Shown here: positions 13,736 to 27,900 of the stretch, piece after piece
Numbering within the stretch: the stretch's first letter is position 1
Layout: each line of letters begins with the position of its first letter
Source of the DNA: Chrysomallon squamiferum
Taxonomy: Eukaryota > Mollusca > Gastropoda > Neomphalida > Peltospiridae
Assembly: GCA_012295275.1 (NCBI GenBank)
Contig: CM022665.1
Location: forward strand, 11,226,476-11,290,475
Reading direction: 5' to 3'
DNA length: 64,000 bases
Notes under the pieces: model-generated
Databases searched by the model: none
Told to the model about the DNA's origin: nothing
What the model saw: the letters and a program-made list of their open reading frames with translations, nothing else
Position numbers and translations under genes: made by a program

Positions 13736-14175
13736 CAACAACAACAACAACAATGATGATGATAATAATAATTTAGTGTATATACATTTTTGTCTCTTAT
13801 ATAGTTTGATCTGAAGAAAATGAAATCATACATATTGTATATATGATTTATAAATATACACTAATAGTGACTGGACTATTAGTGATTGAGAAATAATTCG
13901 TAGTGTATCATTTGTTATTATGACAAAATATAACCTGTTGTCTTATGCTTTTAGTAGAACTTTGCAATTAAATATGTTGTCAGTATTCAGCTCCAGAGTT
14001 CCAATTTCCAGTTTTCTAGTTACAATATAATGACTGTGTGTTGATCCCAAACTCAATTTGTTTCTAAATTTATACACTGTATTTGATTTGGCCAATAAAT
14101 GATTGATTTGTGGTCTTTCTCTCTCTCTCATTATCTCTCTCACTCCCTCTTTTTTTCCCTTTCTTTTTCCCTTTT

Positions 14176-14244
<69 letters not shown>

Positions 14245-17200
14245 CTCATGCTGGTGCAGTTGTTGATCATGAAATACTGAAAATATTTCCTGTACTGTTC
14301 ACAAATCTTGTTTATTATCATACTATATTTTGTTTTGTAGGTGCCTCCCTGTCACCTCTGGAAAAGAATCAGTCTTTGGATCTCAGTAAAACTCCATCTG
14401 AGCAGTCGCGCCCATCAACATCGGAGAGCAAGAAAGGCATCCTCCGATCTAGTTCCCGCTCAGAATCACCTATTATCAAACACTCCCGCAGCAACTCAGG
14501 TACTTTGAAATTGTTTTTATTTTATCAGGATTGTTTATTCCCTGTAAGGTCTGTTACTAATAATGACTTTATTTTCAAAGAATAGAGAAACAACCCAAAG
14601 ATAATGATAACAATAATGATATTATTATTGTTACCATTGTCATCATCTTCATCATCATCATCATCATCATCATCTTCATCTTCATCACTGTCATCACCAT
14701 CATTATTATTATTATTTTTTTTATTATTATTATTATTATTATCATTTTTACCACAATTAAAATACCTAACATTAACATAGAATTAATAATATTTTGGAAA
14801 ATGCTTTGATTAAAAAAACATTTCTAGGCTGTTACAAATCTTGGCTGATATGACTGTGAATATACCAACCTATGCAGGTGATATATAGATTAGGAAATTA
14901 TTTCGTATCTTGATACTGTTTCTTTTGTGATTATATTTGTAACTATGTCACTATTCTTTTACTCATCAAGTAATATTCAGCTACACAATCACAGGTTATT
15001 TTTTAATATATATTTTTTAATCACATAAATCATCGCAGTATTTCATTTGGCACTGCAAAACACTTTTTTTTTCACATCTAAGATCGCCATTGTTTCATCT
15101 GCAAAATGGGTTAGTAAGTATTTGGTGTTTACAGTTGTTTAACTGTTTATTTTATGTTTTATTTATTTAAATTTTTGCAAAAATATTTTAATTAATTTAA
15201 GATTTCTTAGTTTCATTGTTAATTATATTTTTCTTTTATTATTTTCTTTTCATTTGTTTTTATTTCATTTTTGTTTCCTAATTTTTCATTACTTTTATAT
15301 TTATTGTATTTTTAGTTATTTATTTATGTATTTATTTATTTTATTATTATTTTTTTGTTAGTTTGTTTTTGTTTTAAATGACAGTTACTAGATATTTAAA
15401 AAATGTTTCTCAAAATGTGAGTTGACAGTTAAATAAAAAAAATTAAAAATACTAATAAATAAATAAACAATTATTTGTTTCTAAAACTTATATAGTCAAT
15501 GATTTATTATTATTATTATTATTATTACAGTTACAGAATTACTTTTCTTTTATTACTTGATTTATGCTTTCATTTGTTATCATTAGTATTTATTTTTGTA
15601 TCATTTAGTATGTAATACAAATTCAAGTTTATATTAAGTTTATATTCAGGTTTATGTTTTTATTTGAACATTCAGTTTTTGTATTGAACAACAGTTTGCA
15701 TGTCACAATATATATATACATTTATTTTATTTACTTTAAATATAATTATATCAAATAGGAATTGAACAAATAGCCAATTTTTAATTATCCCAGTAATTGT
15801 CTTTTAAATTATAACATTTTGACATGAAATATTTTCAGTGATGTTAATATGTAAAACATATAATATTTTGACATGAGATTTTATCAATGGAGTTAATATG
15901 TAAAACAGATTTATAACATTTTGACAAGGAATGTTTTCATTAGTATGAAACACATTATAACATTTTGATATAGAACATATTCAATGGGGTTATTTTCTAA
16001 CACAGGTAACTATTTCAAATGTTCTATAGCATTTTGACTTGGTATGTTATCAGTATGATTTAATATTTCAAACAGATAACATTTAGATATGGAATATTTT
16101 CATAAAATTAATATTTAATGTAGGTAGCTATTTAAAACATTTGGACATTTGGACCTTAGTATGAACGTTGAACATAGGTGAGAATATTTAACGTAGGTCA
16201 GTATTTGAAACTTAGCATTTTGACATCAGAGTGAGTATTTAACATAGGTCAGTATTCAAAATATAGCATTTTGACATCAGGGTGAATATTTAACATAGAT
16301 GAATATTTAAAACATAACATTTTGACATCAGGGTGAATATTTAACATAGGTCAGTATTTAAAATACAACATTTTGATATCAGGGTGAATATTTAATAATG
16401 ATCATTATTTAAAAGATATAGCACACTGACATGGAATATTATTAGTGAATATATAAAGTGAATATACAAAAGAGATAATAAAAATAATTACAATGAAATT
16501 ATTTCAGTTCACTTTGAGGTTGAAGATGTCGGCTCATCGACACGCCAGGAGACTGTTGACGAGGAAGAGGAGATTACGTCAAAAGAGTCTGAAGATGATG
16601 AGAGAACTTTGGAGGACAGCATGATGGAAATTGTCGAATCTCAGAAGAGAGTTCTTGATCAGTGGTGTTTTGCAGAACATTTTGAGCCTCATATTATGCT
16701 GCAGGTAAGTCATCATTATCATCATAATTATGTTGCTGTAGTGTCCTCTTGTTGGGCAAAAGCCTCAGTGTGCTGTTGTCACATCTTCCTGTCTTCTACC
16801 ATCTTTATTTCCGATTTCAGTGTGACGTGTTCAAGTACTGTAAATTTATATTTTTGTAATATTTTCACTTATTACTGTTGGTTCATATATCATTAATGAG
16901 TTTCACTATTTCATTGCTAAAGCTGTTGTATGTATAAAATGTCTTGTCGTTTGATAGATACTGAAGGAAGCAACTTACCACCTGCTGTTTATGGACACTT
17001 ACTATCACAAACGTGACCACACCCTGTTAGTCTGTCTTCACAACCCTCACAACTCTGAACTCCAGAATCACATTGGCTGGCACTGTGAAGTCCACTCTAA
17101 CCTTGGCTTCAGGTCAGTAAAAAAATATTTTACACCACCAAAGCATGTTAATTTTACTATCATTTGTTATTATGCCAAACCTGTGAATTTTGTTATACAC

Positions 17201-17910
17201 AAAACCTTAAGAAAACCTACCATAATTGACTGGGAATAGGTCTAGGGTGTCTGAAGCCATTTCTCATCCCCCTACTAAGGGATGGGTTTGTCATGAGCAA
17301 GGTGCTCAGTTCAGTAATATATTGTCATCAAAATATCTTTTATGTGCACTTTGAATATGCATGACAGCACTCGCCATGGCTTTCAGTAATTTGTTCCTGC
17401 ATTACCATAATTATTTTTCTTCTTCTTATTATTATTTTACTGTAATTTATTACTACTATTTTTTTTTTTTGGGGTGGGGGGCATTGTATAGAATGTATTG
17501 TTACAGAGCATAAAAATTATAATACTCAATATGTGACTGATTTTTATAGTATGCTATCTAAATATCCATAATAACACTCTGGTATGCAATCTTTATTGTT
17601 ATTTCAGTAATCAGCAGAAGGTTAATATTTAAAATCTAATATTTTTATCAGAAATTACTTGGAGTATGTAGCTGATTCAATAGCTGACTGGTTGAAGGAG
17701 AAAGAGGCAGAGTATCAGGCTAGGTTACTACAAATAGAAGTTGACAAGTTCAAGAAGGATGAAGAATTGGTTGCAAAAGCTGCAGAAAAAGCTGGAAAAG
17801 GCAGGAAGCAGTCATCTGCCAAATCAAGAAGTACAATTCAAATTTTTTTATTTTGTATATTATTTAGTGTATTTATTTATTTGTTTTGTTTTGTTTATTT
17901 GCTTACTTAG

Positions 17911-17953
<43 letters not shown>

Positions 17954-18559
17954 TAGTTTCTTTGTTTCTTTTTTTAAAAGTTTATTTATTCATTTCTTTG
18001 TTTACTTATTTTTGAAAAATAAATCTTAGCTGACAAAAATGTTACTAAAAAGTATAAACATAAACACCCAAATACAACAACAACAACAACAACAACAACA
18101 AAAACAAAGAAAAAAAATCTAAATTAAAATGGGACTTGTAAAAGCTGTTGGAAAATATTTAACAGCTGCAATTTGAAAAAAACTAACCAAAACATTTTAC
18201 GTTGTTAACAGGTCGATCTCCCAAAGGGTCGAGATCGAGCAGTCGAGAAAGAGACAGAATGTCTCCTGGCACCCCATTCATCCGAGCAGGGTCACTAAAA
18301 GCATGGAAAATGGAACAGGATATGATCAAAGCAGAGGAAGAGGAGAAGGAGAGACAGAAGGCAGAGAAAAGAGTAAAATCGCCCAAAAAGGTGAAGTAAT
18401 TAGTTTATGTGAATGGTTGTGGTTTAGTTATCTTTAAAATAATCCCAAAGTATGTTAGAGATTATAAAAAAAATGTTATGTTTAAGAAGTATAAATAACT
18501 GATAAGAATGACTAATAAGAATATCCGTGGATCAGGGACAGATATTTTATTACATAAAT

Positions 18560-18599
<40 letters not shown>

Positions 18600-21500
18600 A
18601 TTTTTGTTTTCCCCAAATGTCCAATAATCATATATGTAAATGTTTTTGTATGTTGTCAAACAAATGAATAAATGAATGACACTGATTAATTTATTGATTT
18701 ATACACATTCATTCATTCATTTATTCACTAACTCATTCACACACCGATTCATTCATTCACCCATTCGTCCATTCGTAAATCCAGTCAACCTTTCATCAGT
18801 TGATCCTTCCATCTATCTGTCTGTCCATCCAGTCACTTCAGTTTAGTTTGTATTTCTGCAGAAAGAAGATGAAAAAGATGACAAAGAAAAAGACAGAAAA
18901 AGACCCTCGTCTCGTAACAGTTCTCGCAAGGGATCACAGAAAGGCCAGTCAGAATCAGTAGAATTACCTCTTGGAGATGAAAAATTTTGGAAGGTTTGTT
19001 TATCTGGCTTTTAAGTGACTATACTGGCAAAATCAGTGCAGTAATAGTACATATCTTCCCCTTGAGATGCATTTATTTATTTATTTTTTTATAATAATTA
19101 TTTTCTTTTTTCTTTTTCTTTTTTTTTTTTTTTTTTTTTTTTGTTCTCCAATTTCCAAACATGATTTACTGAGCTCCTATGTTTTTGGTATGAATAATTA
19201 CATGATCTACATTATTATTGTTAGTTTCTTCCCAAATGAAAATATCTTTACACTTGTCTGGATTTAATAGTCACAATGTATCCTTGTTGGTCAGTACAGC
19301 TACATCAATAAACATTGATGTTATTTTTGTTTTAACAGTTTCAACTAATTTTTGTTTATAATGAAATACAACAGTTATGTATAAATATTTGTGCTGATGC
19401 ACATATATACATTTATTGTATATAATTAAATGAAAAAAAAAAAAACCCAAAACTAAACGCAACACATCTGAAACCCCTCAAAAAACCTCAACTAGAGTAA
19501 ATTAGGAAAAAGATCTTAATGCTGTTATTTTTATTGCCATACTTTATTATAAGCAAAAAAGAATAATAATAAAGCCAACTCTGTATGTTTCATTACAGGA
19601 AGATTAGAATACAACCTTTAGACTGATTTAAATTATACCTTAAAATTTAATTCATGATTTAAGATTAATGACTGTAATATTTATTTTCACACACAGATTT
19701 TATTCTTTCATTTTATTAGTTTTATGGCTATGATGTTGGCAACAGCTTGATTCATGCTTCTGGTACTTTAACCACACTGTTGCCATCAGATGGTGGACAG
19801 ATCAGAGTGGAGAGAACAGAATTTGTACAAGGTATGTCTCAACAGTTCTTATCTGTTAAAGATTGCCCAGATCCTGCATGTTAACTATACCTGTGGCAGT
19901 ATGAATAAATGATGTAAATAACATTTTCGTCCTTCCAAGTTATTATAATTGTTACTGTTTTCAGTGACCTATGGTTGCTTATAACAAATAAAATATGACA
20001 GTTAAATAATACTGCAGCAAAACATTTGAATGCCTCCATTTTATCCCTTTCACAACAGGGAGTGTGAAGTCATTGCATGGGTGATGGACTGATAGCTTTA
20101 TTCATATTACTAGATCTTGCCTCATTTATTTATTATATCAAATTTTGATTCATTTATTTATAATAGTAAATTCTGCTTCATATATTTAGATTACTAGATT
20201 TTGCTTTGTTTATTTACAATATTATTTTTGTTTCATTTATTTATAATATTAATTTCTGCTACATATATCACTGGATTTTGACTCATTTATGATACTAAAT
20301 TTTACTTCTCACATTTAACTAGATTTATTTTTCCAATATTTGTTTTCCCATATTTATTTACAATACAATTTCTTACTTTCTTACAATGGTAATGCTGTAC
20401 TTTGCCTCATGTATCGATAGCAGATTCTCACTGTAATTTCAGCAACAACCTATGTAAAGTCATCCATTTTGAAGGACGGCCATGTGTTTTCAATCCACAT
20501 TGTCAACCCAAAGGAAGATTTTGATGAGGACAATGATAGTGAAATACTGGACACTGAGGACCAGAGAGAGAAAGCTGAATTTGAAAAATCAGAAAAAGAT
20601 GGTAAATAATATCCTGTTATTTTATAGAAATCCAAGATTAAGATTTCTTGTAAAAAAATTCATAGAAACTGAAGCTTAAGTTTTCATGTAAAGTTATTTC
20701 ATAGAAACTCAATATCAAGATGCTTGTGAAAACATTTTCAGAGAAATTCAATATCAAGATTGTTTGTAAAGTTTTTTTTATAAAAATTCAAGACTAAGCT
20801 TTCTTATGAAGTTATTTCAACCTTTCTTGCAAAGTTATTTCATAGAAATACAAGATTAAGATTTCTTGTGAAGTAGTATTATAGAGAATGGTATTATAGT
20901 TCTATATATTGGCAAATGTTGGAAAGGAAATTATTATTATTACTGTTACTATTATTGTTGTTGCTCTTGTTGTTGTTATTACTGGAAAAAGAGATGTAAA
21001 ATGTAAACATTTTTATTATGCACACAGAAAATGAGGTGATAGATGAAAATACGAAATCTGTGCAGTCAGAAACGGAAGAGAAGCCAATCAAAGTGCCTGC
21101 TGTCAGTGCCTTTGGCTCTATTATAGCCAACCTTACTGATGGCATGATTCTTTCATTTAGTCACTTTGGTCCCAAAGGAGAAACTGAGGAAGGTTAGATA
21201 TAATATGATATACTTTTAACTAAAGAAATAAAACAAAGATATCGTACATACCAGTTAAGGCAATCCACAGTATAAAAATATTATTGACTTCTTTTTTTTA
21301 AAATAAATTTTGTTTCTGACTTGTATATCTGAAACTTTTTTATATCATATTTTTTTCTCTGTGTTACTTTATGTACTAGAATTATTTGGTAATATTAAGA
21401 CCTGAGGTATAGTTAAACATTCATTCATTTTATTCAGTTATTCATTCATTCATTCTATTTGATTATTAATTTTATTCCTCATTCATTCATTATTAATTTA

Positions 21501-24500
21501 TTTTATTCCAGTATTCATCAGTTTTATTAATTAGCATTCATTAATTATATTCTAATATTCATTCATTAACTTCATTGCAGTATATTTTCATTTTTCCCCA
21601 ACCTTCATTAACTTTTTAAAAATTCTATTATTTACTCATTTTATTCCATTATTTATTAATTTTATTCCACTATTCATTCATTTTTCACTTCCTACTCCAT
21701 TCATTCCATTCTTATCTTTGACTGCACTTTGTTACTGGCAGGTAAAAGATATGAACCAGAACCATACGTTCCTCCTCTAACAATCCAGTCTCCTGCTCCT
21801 CCACCACAGTCTCCTACCAAGCCCAAGAAAGAAAAAGATAAAGGCAAAGGATTAATGACCCCTGATCCTCCAGAAATTGTGAGCGTAATCATATTTCTCT
21901 TATATGTGTCAGAACTTGATCCATCGTTGCCTTAATTTAGACTATTGATTGACTGTTAATTATATAGTAAACAAATCTACAGAAATGTTGGAGATACATG
22001 CTTTTCATGAAATATTGTTAAAAAAACACTGTATTCTGACTAGATTTATTATTGTATCCTAATTCAAAGCAGCATTAAACAAAACTGTAGTGGTTGGTAG
22101 CAGTTTTGAAGATGTTGTAAAAGAAAATATATAATGGAGCATTATATTTAGAATGCTAGATTAAGTAAAGAGAATGTACTCAGTAATGTATGTTTATGAA
22201 TAAAATAATTACCTTGCTCCTACCTTATAATAAAAATATTATTCTGAATTCAGATGTTATATTGTTCAAATAAAAAAGAAATTCTGCTTTATTCAAAACC
22301 AGAGTACTAAACAAATAAAAATCTGGTGAATTCAGACATATTACAGAATTGAAAAAAAGAGACTGTACTGAATTTAGATAAATGTATATATTAGTGAACA
22401 AAAACAACATTTTGCTCGATTCAGATACACAGTAGCTGAACAATCACAAAATTCTGCTGAATTCATGTCTATGTTTACATTACTGAACAAATGACAACAA
22501 CCAAAAACTATGCTAAAACAGAAAAAAAAAAGAACAAAAAAAAACCCCGGTAATAAACAACAACACATTCTGGCAAATTCAGAAATATTTAATGAAAATA
22601 ATTGTTTAACAGGTGGAAGAGGACACACCAGATGATGAAAAGGCTGAAGAGGAAAATGTTCCAGAGCAGCCCTTCCAGCAGCTCTTTGTGTCATGTCCAG
22701 ATGGCCTCAATGTTCGATACTATTTGGAGAGCTCTGTTGGTATGGTTCATTTGTGTCTGATTTTTACTACACTGAATTTTAGTGAATTTTATAATACACA
22801 ACTTTATCCATCTACTTGATATTATTGTTTAATCATTTTTATTTTGTTTTGTTTTAAAAGGTGTTAAACCAAATTCTCCAGAAGACCGGCGTATTGTTGT
22901 CAAGCAGAGCTATCCTTTCAAGACCAGGTTTACCCAGCCCTGTGAGGCCTCAAGGAAAAAAATTGCCTTGTCTGAGAACAGTCGTTTGATTACATCAGAT
23001 GGGACAGTGATCAAAGATATGGTGGATGGCAGTGTTGAGGTATGTTAGAATGATGTCAGTAATCCAAATAATTTTCCTAAAATAAAATCCTTTTGAATTT
23101 GTTATGTGCTGCACTGACTATGGAAGGATTTATGTAAAACAAAAATGAACATGCAGACAGATGTAGGAAAAATAATTAGATAAACAGACACTCAGTGTAC
23201 AGAATGTGGACAGATAAATTAATATAAGGATGGTTAGATAAATCTTTTACAGTAGCTGAAAGTGTGTTAGTACTTTATTTATTTATTTATTTATTTACAA
23301 TATTAATATATTTTAAAGTGTCTGGTTTGAAAATAAATAGTACAGAATTGTTTGTACAAAGGTAAATTGAAAATTGTTTCATCAGTATTTAAAATTTTCA
23401 TTTTACAGGTATTGTATGCTGATGGTACAATAACCACTCACACAGGAGCCTGGCCTATATCAACCAGTCGCAGCACCACCCCACAAAGAATTACCAGCAG
23501 CCGCAGCAATGAAGAAAGAATTACACCAAGTAAGAAAGGTAGGAACATGATGCAGAAAATTATTGTCATTTCTTTAATATAATTATCCATTATTTTATAA
23601 TCCTGTATAACTTCTCAATACCAGACTCTTGCCAAACCAGAATTGTGTGTCAAATGTGAAATTTAAAACTTCAGTAAATCAAACTGCTGCAAACTTCATT
23701 TTTTACTTGTTCCTGGCAGCTGTTCAGATTTAAGAAATTTCATCATAAATGAGACAGTCCAGCATATGTAATTACCGTAACTGGTGTCTTTATGAAATTG
23801 ATATTTCATTGTTTGTTGGTTTTGACATCTTTAAACACTTTCATAGGAAAAGGTGCCAAGGCCAATACGAACAAGCAGTCAGTGGAAAAAAATGAAACTT
23901 CACCCACAGAGGAAAATGACAAAGGAACCTGGACAACAACATATCCAAATGGAGAGAGAAGACAAGTGTTTTCAGATGGGACAGTGAAGGAGCTGGAGCA
24001 AGTGATGATCTGTGTAGCTTCTGACCCAGAAACCAGACAGGTATGATACAGTTTAACTTTTATATTACAGAATTAATTTGATTATATATTGAAAAACATT
24101 GGTATTGAATATTGTAAATTGTCTCACAAGTCCTTGCTTTCTCTTCTATGGGTAGGTGAATCTAAAAGATGTTATCTTGCTAATATGTAAGAGTAGTTCA
24201 TAGAGAGGTAGCAGTGGATTTCCTCTTTTGTGTCATCATTATATCTGTTATAAAATAATAATGATGATACATGATGAAAACAAGGAGAGAATGACCATGA
24301 TTAGTCTCTTAATTATGAAGATCAAGGCATATCTTGTATGGACCTTCCCATACACAGAAAATTGCATTGATAAAGCAATTACTAGACATTAGCTGGAACT
24401 GGACATATCTCAGACAGGGTTGATTTAGCAATTCACATTGTAAACTATCATAGATGTAAAGAAAGATCTTAAAGAAACCTGTTCATTTTCACCATTAACA

Positions 24501-24892
24501 CAATTTTATCCTGCCTAGCTATTAAATCTTTATTCATCAACTAGACACCAAAATCTTTCATGTGGAAATTTTCAAAAAATAAATTTTAATATTTTCAGTT
24601 ATGAAATCAGTTCTTCTTGAAAATATCACTATCTGTGTATGATATATATTTTTTTTCACTGTATAATTCCATACTCCTTCAATAAATAAAATTAATTTTG
24701 TAGTCAATGTCCACCAGAGATGACCATGTGATCACAGTGAGCTATCCAGATGGCACAACTGTTGTTGAGCACAGTGATGGAACTCGAATCACAACATACT
24801 ACAGAGAAAATCAGATCCCTGTAGACACTGACGAGATTGATGAATCAGGTACATTGATTTTGTTTCATATATATATATGAAATAATAAAGGT

Positions 24893-24924
<32 letters not shown>

Positions 24925-27900
24925 TATGACACCCAATAGCATTTTATAAAAAACAATATATATATATATATATGTTGGGATGTAATTAAACATTCACTCA
25001 TTATTTTATTATGAGGAAAGTCTTTTTTGATTTCATATAAAAATCTTTGCTGTTATAGTGTTAACATTTAAAACTGGAAAAATTAATTTAATGTCAGTTT
25101 TATGTAAGTTATATTTATGATATGACAAAGAGGCATTTTGCTTCTTTATCTTACAGTTTCTTTAAAAATAAATAAGTTCATACACATTTATATATAAATA
25201 TCTACTTGTATCCTACATAGTGCACTGCATCATGTGAACTAAACACTTTATAACTAATGTACTGGATCATTATTACTCTTTAATGAGAACACCATTTCAG
25301 GAATACTAAAAATAGTCAATATAAATGTTAGAAAAAAACTATAAACCAATAAATGTCTGTATGTGATATTTCATCTTTATTACAATTATTGTGTCTAGCA
25401 ATAAATATAATGTTTCATCATCTAAATGATATATTGACTGCATCCTTCAGAATTTTTGTGAATTTTATAATGTAATATTTGTAGCCTGAGAAATATCTTT
25501 TTCATGTGTTAAATATATACTGATGTTTTGTTTTTTAATTATTTTATATTGTTTTTCAAGGTGAAATTCCACATTTCATGCGAAATCTTGTGAAGTTTAT
25601 AAAGATTGAATGTCCAGGTACCGCTACTGTGGAGTTCAACTGCAGCACTAGTGAAAACTTGACACTTTTTGGCACTGGAACCTCAATCAACGTGTTCCCC
25701 GATGGCTTCTACGTTGTTCAACACTGTGAGGGAGGACGTATTGAGATTGACACAGAAGGAACATTTGTCTACTTCCCTCGCCCTATCAGAAACATGGAGA
25801 AAATACTACCAGCTAAGGAACTGCAGTACATCCTGCGACACAACTCTGAAACGATTTGTGAACTCGTGGATCCTGAGGGCAACGAATTCAACATCAAGTA
25901 TAATGGTGATGTTTTCATCAACATGCACGACGGAGATGAAATGATTTCCGAAGAAAGTCTTGATGATTTCAAACATGAGAAGACTGTCTCGCAGTACATG
26001 CAGCATGCTCCACGCTTTTTCATCATCCACGCTGATGGAAGCGGCACAGAACTTCTTCGCTACCAGGACATTGCTGAGTACCTCATGACAGCTGAACAGA
26101 GCCAGTCCACAGCTGTCCTCAAAGATCTTTTACCTGACTATCCCGGTGTTACAGGAATCACCATCCTGAAACCATACACTGGTGGTCCATCAGAGCGTTG
26201 GTTGAGAAAGTATGATCTGGAGTCCATAATTCCTCGAGGCATTCAGCGAAGAGACCTCACCACTCTGCCACCAAAAGAGATCAAGATTCCTGGCCCTGAG
26301 TTTGGAACTAATGTGGGCAAAGGTCTGGCCATTGGATCACTTGTTACTAAGCAAGAGCGGTTCCCAATTGTTAAGTGTCCTAGTATTTTGGAACTGCGAC
26401 AGTTTGTACAGTATAAACCGGTGACAGCTGGACTAAGAGCAACGTGAGTTAAAAAACAAACATTAATAAATATTAAGTTTTTAAGAAACCATTAATGAGA
26501 ACCTGATATTTAAATCCATGTTTTTGAAGAAATTAAAAACAAAAAAAATAATAATAATACAAATTCTTTTTTGATTTATCAAACTGTAATATAAGTTTTT
26601 GAAGAAATAATTTAAACAAAATTTTGTTATTTTATCCAGTATTTTAAAGAAATTATTGAAAGAAATATGTATTTATCAAACTTGTTTCTCTTTATGTTTT
26701 TTCTTTTCATTTTCCAAAGACATTATCTAAAAAGAAAATATTTCATTACGTGATCAAACTATCTCTATTTCATTAAAGACAGTTGTTAAAAATTAACAGA
26801 GAATTTTCATTTTTTCTTACTATGTTGCAGACTGCGCAGTGGTTTGCGTGAATATGCAGAGTATGTGATGACCCGGAACAGAGCAGCAGAAATGATGCAG
26901 TGTACTGACCCTCGAACTGAAGAAGAAAAACTAATTGCTGCTGATTTGCAGAATATAATGTCTCCAAAGCAAGGAGACTCCTTGCAGTTTGTGCCAGGTA
27001 TGTTTCTATGCTGTACAGAAACTTTTGTGATTATGTTTTGAGATTCCTTGCAGTTTTTGTCAGATAAGGTTCTGTACAGCACAGAAACTGTTGTTAAATC
27101 TTGTAATAACATTTGCTTTATTATGCTTTAAGATGTAACAACAATACAGTGCAGTTCATTACTTTTAGTATTTAAGAAAAAAAACATTTTTTCTTGGTAA
27201 GGAATTTGTTGTAGTTATTGTGAACATTATACAAGAACAAGCTAGATTTGTTAATAAAATTCCGAAAAGGATGGTAACAGATTTCTGTCTGATAATGAAT
27301 ATTTTAATATTTTTTGGATATATTCATATTCTCCAGGTATTCTGAACTTATTATTTTTTTTTTTTCTTTTTTATTTTATTATTTTTATTATTATTAACCT
27401 AACTGTTCTACAGCTGACATTAAAGAGATATATGAAGCAGCCACAGCACCTCCTTATCCAAGCCCACCCCCTACCCCTACAGCCAAGAGAGGCCGAGCAG
27501 ACTGGGAGCGAGACCAAAGAGAAATGGCAGAAGAGATGAGAGGAAGAGATACTCTTCGCCAGAGAAACATACCACAGTATTTTGAAAGTGAACTTGGAAA
27601 GGCTTTCCTTCTCTCCCAGGTAATTAATTCACAGAGCATTGGGTTACCAAGACATCAATCCTTCTTTAGAGATCTTCTTGCTGGATAATAAACTGTTACA
27701 TATAATTATGTCCAATTAAAGATCAACTAATTATGAATTTTTATCCACTTCAATCATTTGTGCCTCCAGTGTTTTGAAATAGTTCCGTTATTAACATTGT
27801 ATTTCATAACTTTAGGTTTAAGGAGGTTTTTTTGCTATAAAAGATTTTTCATTCATTTCATCAAAATAAATGTGAATTATCTACTGGTATTCCAGGCTAA

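Noticed and set aside
13520-13833. Long Leu-, Ile- or Thr-rich frames
   Set aside because: They are products of AAT/AAC microsatellites. The same applies to frames at 39047-39361, 51135-51341, 59385-59822 and 62759-62944.
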